A stretch of DNA of 64,000 bases from Acinetobacter tibetensis (GTDB lineage Bacteria > Pseudomonadota > Gammaproteobacteria > Pseudomonadales > Moraxellaceae): positions 1,054,001 through 1,118,000 of the forward strand of contig NZ_CP098732.1 in the NCBI RefSeq assembly GCF_023824315.1. The letters run 5' to 3'. A program made the translations under genes and the position numbers. The notes under the pieces were generated by a model. The model had not been told where the DNA came from and made no database searches. It saw nothing but the letters and a program-made list of their open reading frames with translations. The number at the start of each line of letters is the position of its first letter. The stretch's first letter is position 1. This document shows positions 46,654 through 54,962 of this stretch, in pieces.

Positions 46654-47379
46654 ATGGCTGCTTTGCTTGGTGTAAATATTGACCATGTTGCAACTTTGCG
46701 ACAAGCACGTGGAACAACCTATCCAGACCCAGTTAATGCCGCTTTAATTTGTGAGCAAGCGGGTGCTGAAGGAATTACACTGCATTTGCGTGAAGATCGT
46801 CGTCATATTCAAGATGATGATGTGCGTCGTATGCGTCCAGTATTAAAAACTCGTATGAATTTGGAGCTTGCTGTAACGCCTGAAATGATTGCATTTGCGA
46901 AAGAGATTCAGCCACAGCATGTGTGTTTTGTGCCAGAAAAGCGTCAAGAAGTAACCACGGAAGGTGGGCTGGATGTGCTCGGTCATTTTGAAGAAGTCAA
47001 AGCGGCGACACAAGAACTTATTGCTATAGGATGTGATGTTTCGCTCTTTATTGATGCAGATTTTGCCCAAATTGATGCTGCTGTTGCATGCGGAGCACCA
47101 ACCATTGAAATTCACACAGGGGCTTATGCAGATGCTGAAACGCCTGAAGCACAGCAATATGAGTTGGATCGTATTGTGAAAGCTTCGCGCTATGCCGCTG
47201 AAAAGGGGTTGGTGGTGAATGCAGGTCATGGCTTAAATCTAGAAAATGTTACCCCGATTGCACAAATTCCTGAGATTCATGAATTGAATATTGGTCACTC
47301 TCTAATTGCAGATGCTGTATTTGTTGGTTTGGCGCAAGCTGTGCAAGAAATGAAAGCAGTGATTAAAGCTGCACGTTAA
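46654..47379 (+). CDS. pdxJ: Pyridoxine 5'-phosphate synthase PdxJ
   Basis: PdxJ condenses 1-deoxyxylulose 5-phosphate with 3-amino-2-oxopropyl phosphate to give pyridoxine 5'-phosphate. The 241-residue TIM barrel has [34 protein letters not shown], and the C-terminal [11 protein letters not shown] and [16 protein letters not shown]. It lies 13 bp after recO. pdxB at the other end of the window feeds the same pathway. Confidence 0.98.
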   Translation: MAALLGVNIDHVATLRQARGTTYPDPVNAALICEQAGAEGITLHLREDRRHIQDDDVRRMRPVLKTRMNLELAVTPEMIAFAKEIQPQHVCFVPEKRQEVTTEGGLDVLGHFEEVKAATQELIAIGCDVSLFIDADFAQIDAAVACGAPTIEIHTGAYADAETPEAQQYELDRIVKASRYAAEKGLVVNAGHGLNLENVTPIAQIPEIHELNIGHSLIADAVFVGLAQAVQEMKAVIKAAR

Positions 47380-47401
47380 TTATCTATTTTAAGATTCAAA
47401 T

Positions 47402-48058
47402 ATGTCGAATATAAATTACGATGAACTAATGAAGCCAGTCATTGGCTTCTTGGGTTGTACTACGCCAAAAGCTTGGTTGGATGAAGCATTGAATCATCTT
47501 GAGATTCTGATGCAAGACCATGCCAATTGCGAAAAAAAAGCAGCAGGTACGGCAATGAACCTGATGTTTCGTTATAGCTTTTTTACGGATCTACAAGTGA
47601 AGCTGGCTCAATTAGTACGTGAAGAAATGCTGCATTATGAGCAAGTGCTTGAGTTTATGAAGAAGCGTGGTCAAGCGTGGTCGAACTTGAGTGCAGGGCG
47701 CTATGCAGGTGGATTACGTAAGGAAGTACGCACTTATGAGCCGGAAGCTTTAATTGATATTCTGATTATTGGGGCTTTTGTTGAGGCGCGTTCCTGTGAG
47801 CGTTTCTATGCACTTGCTCCACTCGTAGATGATGAGTTAGGGCGTTATTACCGTTACTTGCTTAAATCTGAATCACGGCATTTTGAGGATTATTTGGCTT
47901 TGGCACTAGAGGTTGCGCGAACAGGCAAATTGAAAAATCCTGAAGAAGATATACAGCAACGTATTGAACATATTCGTGAAGTTGAAGCAAATCTGATTCT
48001 ATCGCCAGATGAAACTTTCCGTTTTCATAGTGGTATTCCAGCCATAGTTGCAGCGTAA
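47402..48058 (+). CDS. miaE: tRNA-(ms2io6A)-hydroxylase MiaE
   Basis: This diiron oxygenase hydroxylates the isopentenyl group of ms2i6A37 in tRNA. The 218-residue helical protein has the metal ligands in REEMLHYEQV (EXXH) and SESRHFEDY (EXXH), and ARSCERFYALAP. It follows pdxJ by 22 bp, probably the end of the lepA operon. Confidence 0.92.
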   Translation: MSNINYDELMKPVIGFLGCTTPKAWLDEALNHLEILMQDHANCEKKAAGTAMNLMFRYSFFTDLQVKLAQLVREEMLHYEQVLEFMKKRGQAWSNLSAGRYAGGLRKEVRTYEPEALIDILIIGAFVEARSCERFYALAPLVDDELGRYYRYLLKSESRHFEDYLALALEVARTGKLKNPEEDIQQRIEHIREVEANLILSPDETFRFHSGIPAIVAA

Positions 48059-48062
48059 CATT

Positions 48063-48100
48063 GAATCATGGTGTTTCAATAGTATGAAGCACCATGATTC
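48063..48100. terminator. Hairpin after miaE
   Basis: GAATCATGGTG (48063-48073) pairs perfectly with CACCATGATTC (48090-48100). It has no strong T run. It is likely the operon end, convergent with the next gene. Confidence 0.6.
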
Positions 48101-48113
48101 TGCTGAATTTTCT

Positions 48114-49214
48114 TTAATCAGGTGTGCGGAAAAAAAGTCCAATACCAATCAAAAAAATAAGACCAGTTTGCATGAAAAAAGCAGAATTAAATCCAGCATA
48201 AAATTGTTGTGCATAGCCTGCAATAATCAGGGCTCCAATTCCATAAAAAAGCCTGTACAAGGGTCTAGCGAAAGCATAAAGCACCCCAGCTAAACTAAGT
48301 AGAAAACAGCCTAAAACCATGTAGTGCAAATCCCAAATAACACTATGAATGGCAAACAAAATACAGACCAATAATCCAATAGAAAGATTCCGATAGCTTT
48401 GAAATCCTTTGTCTATACGATAGAGATGAGCCGCGAGTAAAGGAATGAAAAGTAATAAAAATGGGAAATATATCAGCTTGTTACGTCCCAAGAAAAAACT
48501 CGAAGGCTTGGGGGTAATTGGATTTTCATTAAAGCTTAATCTGAGCCAACCATTTGGATAACCTTCTGGTATTTGGGCATTCACTAAAAATTGTAATTGT
48601 TGTGAGTGTACAACAGGAAGTACATAAGCATCGCTATGTCCATAAAAGTGCCAAGATTGATTGGTTTGGATCGCTTGATAGTCAGTGTTATTTGCTGTGT
48701 TGAAATTAAAAAATGCGATGGGGGTGGGTTTGGGTGATAAGGATGTACAGGCTTGTGTTAATGTTCCATTCGTACAGATTGGTAGTACATAGAATTCAGC
48801 ATCTTTACGAGAACTTTGTTGACCACCAAAATCCAAATAAAAATGAAGTTGGCTGCTTTGATTATTAAATGTGGATGAGGGGCTGAGCCAAGCATGCTCC
48901 CCTAAGCTTTTGGCTAATTCATTTAGGTTTAAATTGGTTTTAATCGCATTTGAGCCAAACTGGCTTATAGGAATAAGCCATTGTTGCGTAGTGGGTATGG
49001 GTTGATTGCTAATTGCATCATACAACACAGGAGGAGTGGTGCTAAGCTGTTCGACCTTACCTTGTGGATGGCAACTGATTAAAACAAGGCTGATCAGAAT
49101 AAGAAAGCTGATGAATACAATGATAACAATTTTGAGTCTGAGTATGGCTTGTGGATTTTTTGCATTCATATATTGTGCTTTTTTTATCAAGATATGAGGT
49201 GTTTTGTTTTTCAT
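48114..49214 (-). CDS. Membrane protein of unknown function
   Basis: The protein has one N-terminal membrane helix (IVIIVFISFLILISLVLIS, about residues 29-47), then a 180-residue extracytoplasmic region with TQAC and beta-like stretches. A C-terminal block of about five membrane helices follows (KLIYFPFLLLFIPLLAAHL to FFMQTGLIFLIGIGLFF). I do not recognise a family. A start at 49169 (MNAKNPQ) is as plausible as the one given. The gene lies just below the tRNA-Asn terminator. Confidence 0.7.
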   Translation of the reverse strand: MKNKTPHILIKKAQYMNAKNPQAILRLKIVIIVFISFLILISLVLISCHPQGKVEQLSTTPPVLYDAISNQPIPTTQQWLIPISQFGSNAIKTNLNLNELAKSLGEHAWLSPSSTFNNQSSQLHFYLDFGGQQSSRKDAEFYVLPICTNGTLTQACTSLSPKPTPIAFFNFNTANNTDYQAIQTNQSWHFYGHSDAYVLPVVHSQQLQFLVNAQIPEGYPNGWLRLSFNENPITPKPSSFFLGRNKLIYFPFLLLFIPLLAAHLYRIDKGFQSYRNLSIGLLVCILFAIHSVIWDLHYMVLGCFLLSLAGVLYAFARPLYRLFYGIGALIIAGYAQQFYAGFNSAFFMQTGLIFLIGIGLFFRTPD

Positions 49215-49224
49215 TATTTAGACG

Positions 49225-49258
49225 TAAAAAAGCCCGCTTTAATGCTGCGGGCTTTTTT
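49225..49258 (-). terminator. Terminator of tRNA-Asn
   Basis: AAAAAAGCCCGC (complement of 49247-49258) pairs with GCGGGCTTTTTT (complement of about 49226-49237) on the minus strand. It is a strong intrinsic terminator directly after the tRNA. Confidence 0.9.
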
Positions 49259-49263
49259 GTATT

Positions 49264-49339
49264 TGGCTCTCCAACCTGGGCTCGAACCAGGGACCTGCGG
49301 ATTAACAGTCCGTCGCTCTACCGACTGAGCTATTGGAGA
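49264..49339 (-). tRNA. tRNA-Asn (GUU)
   Basis: A 76-nt cloverleaf on the minus strand: a 7-bp acceptor stem pairs TCTCCAA with TTGGAGA, followed by discriminator G and an encoded CCA (GCCA). The anticodon GTT is the complement of 49304-49306, in the loop of GGACTGTTAATCC. The TTCGAGC T-arm is present. Confidence 0.97.
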
Positions 49340-49350
49340 ATCTGAGTGCG

Positions 49351-49378
49351 ATTATAAGCAGATTTTAAAACAGGTCAA
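49351..49378 (-). promoter_or_regulatory. Promoter of tRNA-Asn
   Basis: TTGACC (complement of 49373-49378), a 16-nt spacer and TATAAT (complement of 49351-49356) lie 11 bp upstream of the mature tRNA 5' end. Confidence 0.85.
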
Positions 49379-49510
49379 GCATTAGTGGCATAAAAAGAGA
49401 GATTTTATAGTTGTATGTTTTATATTTGAGCAAACAAAAAGAATTTAAAGAAAAAATTAACTTTTGGCTTGTGCTTTAAAAAAAGCATTGCTAGATTAAT
49501 TAAAGAAAGT

Positions 49511-49532
49511 TGTTGAGGCAAAAACCTCAACA
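49511..49532 (+). other. Leader hairpin before the unknown gene at 49587
   Basis: TGTTGAGG (49511-49518) pairs perfectly with CCTCAACA (49525-49532). It has no T run. It lies in the probable 5' leader, 54 bp before the ATG. The function is unknown. Confidence 0.5.
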
Positions 49533-49586
49533 GTGTGGATTTAAACCAACTTGCCAGCACTAAAATGGCTAAATCGGAGTAAGCGA

Positions 49587-50012
49587 ATGAATACGCTCAG
49601 CATCCCTGAAATTTTTTCTCAATTCTCATATTATCAAGAAAATTATCTATCTTTGATTCAGCAACCAGAACTGTATTACACGGCTGTGGAAGGTGCATTT
49701 GTATCTGTTCGTCCATTTGCTACAGTACAATTGTATTTGGGTGATTTACTTCAATTATGGTTTTCAGAAAAATGGCTGGTTGAATCTGCACGTGAAAGTT
49801 GGATTGCAACATATTTTTCTGAGCAGATCGAAGCACAAGAACGTGTATATATTTATGCTTTAGAAGGGCAGCTTTGGTCTAAGCCATTACAAGCTCAAGC
49901 TTGGTTGAAATCAGAGCATGCCTCTTGCATTGTTCAGCTAGAACATACTCTGAAATATTATTGCTATTACAAAGCTTTATCTGCACCACAGTACAAATTG
50001 AAACCTGCGTAA
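49587..50012 (+). CDS. Unknown cytoplasmic protein
   Basis: The 141-residue protein is aromatic-rich (many Tyr and Trp) with no signal or membrane helix. It has the stretch VEGAFVSVRPFATVQLYLGDLLQLWFSEKWL. I chose the ATG at 49587 (MNTLSIPEIF) because GGAG lies 7 nt upstream. An in-frame start at 49551 adds twelve residues. I recognise no family. It is convergent with the PaaI gene. Confidence 0.6.
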   Translation: MNTLSIPEIFSQFSYYQENYLSLIQQPELYYTAVEGAFVSVRPFATVQLYLGDLLQLWFSEKWLVESARESWIATYFSEQIEAQERVYIYALEGQLWSKPLQAQAWLKSEHASCIVQLEHTLKYYCYYKALSAPQYKLKPA

Positions 50013-50043
50013 AAGACTTATCATCATGCTTAATTTGATGTTA

Positions 50044-50071
50044 TTGCACAACATGAAGGGGTGTTGTGCAA
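50044..50071. terminator. Bidirectional terminator
   Basis: TTGCACAACA (50044-50053) pairs perfectly with TGTTGTGCAA (50062-50071) between two convergent genes. Confidence 0.8.
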
Positions 50072-50077
50072 GAATAT

Positions 50078-50512
50078 TTAAGCACGAATAATCATGCAAG
50101 TTGCGGTAGCATGTGCATAAAGTTTTCCTTCTTCATCCACAATTTTCCCTTCAGAAATCCCTAAATTTTTGCTCATATTGATGACTGTGCCAATCGCAAT
50201 CAGGTCTTTATTCTGAGGGATAGGGCGGCACATTTTAATATTCAAATCAATGGTTCCGTAGCCTACACCCGCCTCAAGCATGGTATGAATTGCACAACCT
50301 GTCACTGAATCAAGTACTGTTGCTGCAAAACCACCATGTACGCCACCTAGAGGGTTTAAATGGCGCTGATCTGCCTTGGCTTTAAAATGAATGCTGCCAA
50401 GCGTGACTTCATAAGGTGTCATAGGAATCGTTTCACTGATACTCGGTGCAGGGGCTTTTCCAGCACACATGGCTTTGAGCAACTCTAATCCAGTCATTTC
50501 TTTTATGTTCAT
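50078..50512 (-). CDS. PaaI family thioesterase
   Basis: The 144-residue hotdog protein has the family motif LNPLGGVHGGFAATVLDSVTGCAI, where HGG and the Asp are the active-site pieces, and YGTIDLNIKMCRPIP. The physiological acyl-CoA is unknown. It is unrelated in order to the thioesterase at 36379. Confidence 0.85.
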   Translation of the reverse strand: MNIKEMTGLELLKAMCAGKAPAPSISETIPMTPYEVTLGSIHFKAKADQRHLNPLGGVHGGFAATVLDSVTGCAIHTMLEAGVGYGTIDLNIKMCRPIPQNKDLIAIGTVINMSKNLGISEGKIVDEEGKLYAHATATCMIIRA

Positions 50513-50608
50513 TTGTAATCCTTTAATTTAACAAGTTCTAAAAAGGAACTATATGGTTAAGATAATAGTGAGCACAAAATGAAGTCAAGAAAAGATTGGA
50601 AAACGTCT

Positions 50609-50854
50609 TTAAGCGTCTAATTCATAAATTTTATCGAGGCTGTCTGCACCTATTAAAATATGCAGAGAAATACATTCACCAGTTGCCCATGTGGCTTGAT
50701 CAGAGTTGAGGTCAACATCAATAATATCTAAATCACGGCAAAGGGTTAAAGCACTTTCGATGACAATAAATTGGGGGGAGCGGGCTTTTAAGCATTTAGC
50801 AATGTAACGTTTAATATTCTGTTGTCGGTATACATCGATAATCTTATAGCGCAT
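50609..50854 (-). CDS. Unknown small protein
   Basis: The 81-residue protein begins MRYKIIDVYRQQNIKRY and holds an acidic stretch (LDIIDVDLNSDQA). It has no signal or membrane helix. It has no recognised family. The reading frame is clean, with codon use like its neighbours. It lies 97 bp upstream of the PaaI gene on the same strand. Confidence 0.55.
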   Translation of the reverse strand: MRYKIIDVYRQQNIKRYIAKCLKARSPQFIVIESALTLCRDLDIIDVDLNSDQATWATGECISLHILIGADSLDKIYELDA

Positions 50855-51067
50855 GATGAACTCATAGGCGTTTAGCTGTGTGTGAGCGTATCTTAGAAGA
50901 TCATCTCATGAGTTGCTATGCCTAATGTGTTGCGAAATGTTTGATTCATAAAAATAAATAAGATTTACATTTATTTATAAAGTGTAAACAGTGAAATGAT
51001 GAGTGTTATTTTTTAATACCAATCGATTAAAACTAAAACAATGCAAAGGAAGATTTAAAAGTGAAAA

Positions 51068-51474
51068 ATGCATGCACAGTGTTTATGTGGGGGCTACGCA
51101 ATTTGATGTGGATTTAATGAATGACCATATTGATGTGTGTCATTTCCGCTTTGTCATCGACAAAGTAGTGGTTTGCACATGAGCATTGATGTTAAGCCAA
51201 GCAGTTTAGTTTTTCAAAAACAAAAGCAATTGGGAATTTTTAAAGCATCGGCGTGGGGTGAGCTTGGCTTTTGCAAGCAATGTGGAACGCCATTGTTTTG
51301 GCGGATGCAAGATCATCGTTATTGTAATATTAACGTGTTTACTCTGGGTGAATTACCCAAAGAGCTAAGCTTAGATATGGAATTTATATTGATAATAAAC
51401 CTGATTTTTATTCACTCAGTCAGCCAACTAAAAAATTAACGGAGGCTGAAGTGGTGGCGAGGTTGAACCGCTAA
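51068..51474 (+). pseudogene. Decayed GFA-domain (glutathione-dependent formaldehyde-activating type) gene
   Basis: The pieces, in different frames, read like one GFA-family zinc protein. CLCGGY is near 51076. DVDLMNDHIDVCHFRF follows after a shift, then RQSSGLHMSIDVKPSSLVFQKQKQL, then WGELGFCKQCGTPLFWRM, which is the second Cys pair. After another shift near 51380 comes YIDNKPDFYSLSQPT and a C-terminal LTEAEVVARLNR ending at 51474. At least three frame changes make it non-functional. Confidence 0.7.
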
Positions 51475-51507
51475 AGCTATTGGTCGATAGTGACAAAATA
51501 TGAAAAT

Positions 51508-51544
51508 AAAAAAAAGAGCCCAAATAAATTTGAGCTCTTTTTTT
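51508..51544. terminator. Terminator shared by the GFA pseudogene and the aminotransferase
   Basis: AAAAAGAGC (51511-51519) pairs with GCTCTTTTT (51534-51542) around a loop. A- and T-tracts lie on both sides, and the flanking genes are convergent. Confidence 0.8.
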
Positions 51545-51560
51545 AAAATAATCGGCTAGA

Positions 51561-52796
51561 TTATTTTGCAGCTTTTTCAGCTTCGATTGAGGCAATCGCA
51601 GCATCAACGCCTTCGATTGAATCTGCAGCTTTCTTAATACGTGCAAGCGCATCTACAAGCACTTCGTCAGCAGTTGCGTAAGAGATACGCATGAAACCGC
51701 CAAGACCGAATGCATCGCCAGGAACTACAGCTACACCAGTTTCTTCCAACAACCATTCTGAGAATTCTGTGCAAGATTTTAAGCCTTTTGCACGAATTAA
51801 CGGACGGATGTTGGCATAAGCATAGAATGCACCATCGGCAGGTAAGCATGAAATACCGTTGATTTCATTTAAGCCGTTTACAACTAAGTCATGACGACGT
51901 TTGAAAGCTTCAATCATTGGCTCAAGTACGTCTTGAGGACCATTCAATGCAGCTTCGGCCGCAACTTGCGAAATTGAAGTTGGGTTAGACGTTGATTGAG
52001 ATTGGATTTTTTTCATTGCGCCAATGATTTTTGCAGGACCCGCTGCATAGCCAATGCGCCAGCCAGTCATTGCATAGGCTTTAGACACACCGTTTAATAC
52101 GATTGTACGGTCATATAAGTCTGGGGCAACAGTGGCGATGTTGTAAAACTCATCATCCCAACGGATTGGTTCGTACATGTCATCAGATGCAACAAATACT
52201 TGTGGGTGACGACGTAATACATCAGCTAAAGCTTCAAGTTCAGCTTTGGTATAAATCATACCTGTTGGGTTAGATGGGCTGTTGAGTACCACTAAACGCG
52301 TTTTTTCAGTGATTGCAGCTTCTAATTGTTCTGGTGTGATTTTGAAACGTTGTTCTTCACCACATTTCACAATGACAGGTGTACCTTCAGCAATAATCAC
52401 CATGTCTGGATAGCTTACCCAGAAAGGTGCAGGAATAATCACTTCATCACCTTTGTTTAACAAAGCCAATGCCAAGTTAAAGAAAGATTGTTTACCACCA
52501 CAAGAAACCAAAATTTGGTTCGCTTGGTAGTCAAGATTATTGTCGCGTTTAAATTTTGCGATAATTGCTTTTTTAAGGCCTGGCGTACCATCGACAGCGG
52601 TATATTTAGTAAAACCGTTGTTAATTGCTGCAATAGCGGCATCTTTGATGTGTTGCGGGGTGTCAAAATCTGGTTCACCAGCTCCCAAGCCAATGACATT
52701 TTTACCAGCAGCTTTAAGTTCAGCAGCTTTGTTGGTCACAGCTAGTGTAGGGGACGGTTTGATGGCATTTACACGATCAGATAGACGTACGTCCAC
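51561..52796 (-). CDS. Aspartate aminotransferase-type aminotransferase (class I)
   Basis: The 411-residue PLP enzyme has LSDRVNAIKPSPTLAVTNKA at the start, VIGLGAGEPDFDTP, SPSNPTGMIYTKAELEAL, the PLP Lys in NGVSKAYAMTGWRIGYA, and the C-terminal FMRISYAT. This is the subgroup Ib (thermophile-type) AspC. It transfers amino groups between aspartate or glutamate and 2-oxo acids. I chose the GTG at 52796 (VDVRLSDR), with AAGGA upstream. The longer reading to 52889 lacks support. Confidence 0.92.
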   Translation of the reverse strand: MDVRLSDRVNAIKPSPTLAVTNKAAELKAAGKNVIGLGAGEPDFDTPQHIKDAAIAAINNGFTKYTAVDGTPGLKKAIIAKFKRDNNLDYQANQILVSCGGKQSFFNLALALLNKGDEVIIPAPFWVSYPDMVIIAEGTPVIVKCGEEQRFKITPEQLEAAITEKTRLVVLNSPSNPTGMIYTKAELEALADVLRRHPQVFVASDDMYEPIRWDDEFYNIATVAPDLYDRTIVLNGVSKAYAMTGWRIGYAAGPAKIIGAMKKIQSQSTSNPTSISQVAAEAALNGPQDVLEPMIEAFKRRHDLVVNGLNEINGISCLPADGAFYAYANIRPLIRAKGLKSCTEFSEWLLEETGVAVVPGDAFGLGGFMRISYATADEVLVDALARIKKAADSIEGVDAAIASIEAEKAAK

Positions 52797-53003
52797 GGCG
52801 TTATTCCTTCTTATGGAGGGTAAAAAATAAAAAGCACAATATCTTAGCCTAAAAACAATGACTACGTCGTTTAAAATAAGCTCAAACACATAAAAAAATT
52901 CAATTTCGAAGCATCATTTTCAAAAATGTACAGAATTAGGAAGTTTCTCGCATCTTTATGAAAAAAACTTTAAAATAAGCCCAATTTGATGAGAGTGATG
53001 GAC

Positions 53004-53186
53004 ATGAGTAAGCAACAGCCTACTTCTAAAAAAACTTTGGTGAATCTCCCATTCCCAATGCCAAATGCTGAGCAAGGTGCTGACGATGATGTCGCACATA
53101 ATCAGGTGCGCCCAAAACCAGAGCAATATGCAGATCGAACTTGGATGCCACCACGCGGTACACGACGTTCAATGGGTAAACGTTAA
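53004..53186 (+). CDS. Small basic unknown protein
   Basis: The 60-residue protein (MSKQQPTSKKTLVNLPFPM...) is rich in Lys, Arg, Pro and Gln, with no membrane part, and ends RGTRRSMGKR. ATGs at 53004 and 52998 are both possible starts. A strong palindromic terminator follows 4 bp after the stop codon region. I recognise no family. Base content is like its neighbours. It may be a conserved small protein of Acinetobacter. Confidence 0.6.
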   Translation: MSKQQPTSKKTLVNLPFPMPNAEQGADDDVAHNQVRPKPEQYADRTWMPPRGTRRSMGKR

Positions 53187-53216
53187 AAAAAGAAGTGCAT
53201 ATGCACTTCTTTTTTT
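53185..53216. terminator. Perfect 32-bp palindromic terminator
   Basis: Positions 53185-53200 and 53201-53216 are exact reverse complements, including seven A and seven T at the ends. It can end transcription in both directions, since the diguanylate cyclase remnant converges. Confidence 0.88.
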
Positions 53217-53226
53217 ATGGGGAAAA

Positions 53227-53832
53227 TTAACGTGCACGACATTCATTGTGCTCATAATACTGTTCTTTATTTAGATACATCATTTGATCTGCGTGTTTAA
53301 GTATGTCTTCAATGTGTCCATGCAGTTTGACTATCGCATGTTCGGGACGAGTAATATAAGGTGTTTTGAATGAGTTGATTTAATATTCCACCCGTGCGTC
53401 GAAGCAGTCCATCACCAACATCATGTCCTAAACTGTTGTTGACTTCTTTTAAACCATTCATGTCAAGGAAAATACAGGAAACGGGGCGTAAGAGGCTATG
53501 TTCTAAGTGGTTCATTTCTTTGGTGTAAAATGAGCGATTATAAAGTTTGGTCAAGACATCATGTTTGCCCAAATATTCCAGATAATTTTCGGCTTTTTTA
53601 CGTGCTGTAATATTTTAATTTTACGCGCGCACTCTAAGACGCATGACTCATCTTCGAGTAAAAATTGTTGGAGGTCTTGGATGCCTTGCGCTTACCAAAG
53701 ATCAAATTGTTTTTTGACCTCACTAAAGTCTTCTAGCCACATGGCGATGGAGGCTAATTCAAAAATTGAGGAATCGAGTAATTCCATGAATTGCTCATAT
53801 TTATTATTTAAGTTGAGCTTCGTATAGGGATA
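53227..53832 (-). pseudogene. Decayed diguanylate cyclase (GGDEF) gene
   Basis: In order along the minus strand: FELASIAMWLEDFSEVKKQFDLW, an in-frame stop, then AQGIQDLQQFLLEDESCVLEC, a frameshift near 53610, then HDVLTKLYNRSFY (53572-53309 frame), FLDMNGLKEVNNSLGHDVGDGLLRR, and finally the C-terminal LKHADQMMYLNKEQ in another frame. The segment that should hold the GGDEF signature is deleted. It is a remnant with a sensor-like N-terminus. It has no functional product. Confidence 0.75.
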
Positions 53833-53967
53833 ATTTTTTCATTTTTAAATCATGTGATGAATAAAAGTATTACATCTTATTTTGTGATGATTTTGGCATT
53901 AAACTTGCCATAAAATGGGGTTGTCTGAACTTTATTTTCAACACATCCCCATGTTGATGGTGCTGAA

Positions 53968-54759
53968 TTAGTGAACTGATCTTCGGGCTTTATTTTCTGG
54001 TTTAGGTGCGGCTATTTCGCGTTGATGATTCCAAACATCGAGGAAATCTTGCTCATTGATGTTGTAAAGCTCGAGTAACGCAAGTATGACACCGCCAATG
54101 ACCATACGGCTTTCTAAAGGTGAGTCGATACGAAATTCTTTTTCATTTAGATTGTGCAAAATATCTTCAATTTCGAAAATGCGATCTCGTCCATTGCTAT
54201 CAGTTGGATACATTGGCGTATTCAAAATAATTTGTGCCAGACTTTTTTCATTGTCTGCCAATGGGAGTTGTTCAATCACTTGATCAAGAGCTTCGCTTGG
54301 GAAAATGACGTGGTCTTGCAAGACCGCTTTTAAGAACGCTTGACGTAATTTAGGTAAAGTTTGTTCCACAAAAGGACGGAATGAGGCAGGAAAAATGACA
54401 TTATGAGAAATGCCTTTAAACATCGGTGCAATTTCTTCAACTTTGTAACCTGCAACGCCACAACCTACGGAAGTAATGAAGTATTTGGTTTTAGGATGAT
54501 GCTGAGTATAAATTTTAAAATCATCAATATAATGCTGAATCTGTGAAAGCGGCATTTGTTGTAAATGTTCATTCATGGTCGGAATAGCATAGCTTTGACC
54601 TGCCCAGCCTCGTCCTGCACCTTTCATGGCACCAAAATGTAACAAAGCGATTTTAGCAGCACCACCCGCATGCGTACCCGCCATATTACTGCCAAAAACA
54701 AACACGGTATCTTCAGGTAAACTTTTAACAATGGTTTCATCATGGTAATGGTAGCGCAT
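53968..54759 (-). CDS. Phage-type macro-domain-like protein
   Basis: The 263-residue protein begins MRYHYHDETIVKSLPEDTVFVFGSNMAGTHAGGAAKIALLHFGA, then GAGRGWAGQSYAIPT and FITSVGCGVAGYKVEEIAPMF. This FVFGSN...HAGGAA...IGCGLAGY pattern is widespread in tailed phages and some bacterial genomes, and resembles ADP-ribose-binding macro domains. Its substrate is unknown. The C-terminal half has NTPMYPTDSNGRDRIFEIEDILHNL. There are no phage genes beside it. It is divergent from uvrB. Confidence 0.65.
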   Translation of the reverse strand: MRYHYHDETIVKSLPEDTVFVFGSNMAGTHAGGAAKIALLHFGAMKGAGRGWAGQSYAIPTMNEHLQQMPLSQIQHYIDDFKIYTQHHPKTKYFITSVGCGVAGYKVEEIAPMFKGISHNVIFPASFRPFVEQTLPKLRQAFLKAVLQDHVIFPSEALDQVIEQLPLADNEKSLAQIILNTPMYPTDSNGRDRIFEIEDILHNLNEKEFRIDSPLESRMVIGGVILALLELYNINEQDFLDVWNHQREIAAPKPENKARRSVH

Positions 54760-54962
54760 AAGTATTTTATCTAATCATCATTATTGATTCATGTTGCAAC
54801 TGAATAGGGCATGGGTCAAGTAGCAGGCTGTGCTTTTTTAAATAGATTATTTATAGGGTTCATTTAAACAAGACGCTAAATATTCAGTCTGCCTCATGCG
54901 AAAGTCCAAGAATGCATGTTGCATGTTGCTCAACTGCCCCCATACTATGTTAAGTCATAAGT

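Noticed and set aside
46843-47229. 128-codon minus-strand frame inside pdxJ
   Set aside because: pdxJ is certain on the other strand; the frame has no start context.
53561-53827. 88-codon plus-strand frame over the cyclase remnant
   Set aside because: It is antisense to recognisable GGDEF-protein sequence and lacks a ribosome-binding site.
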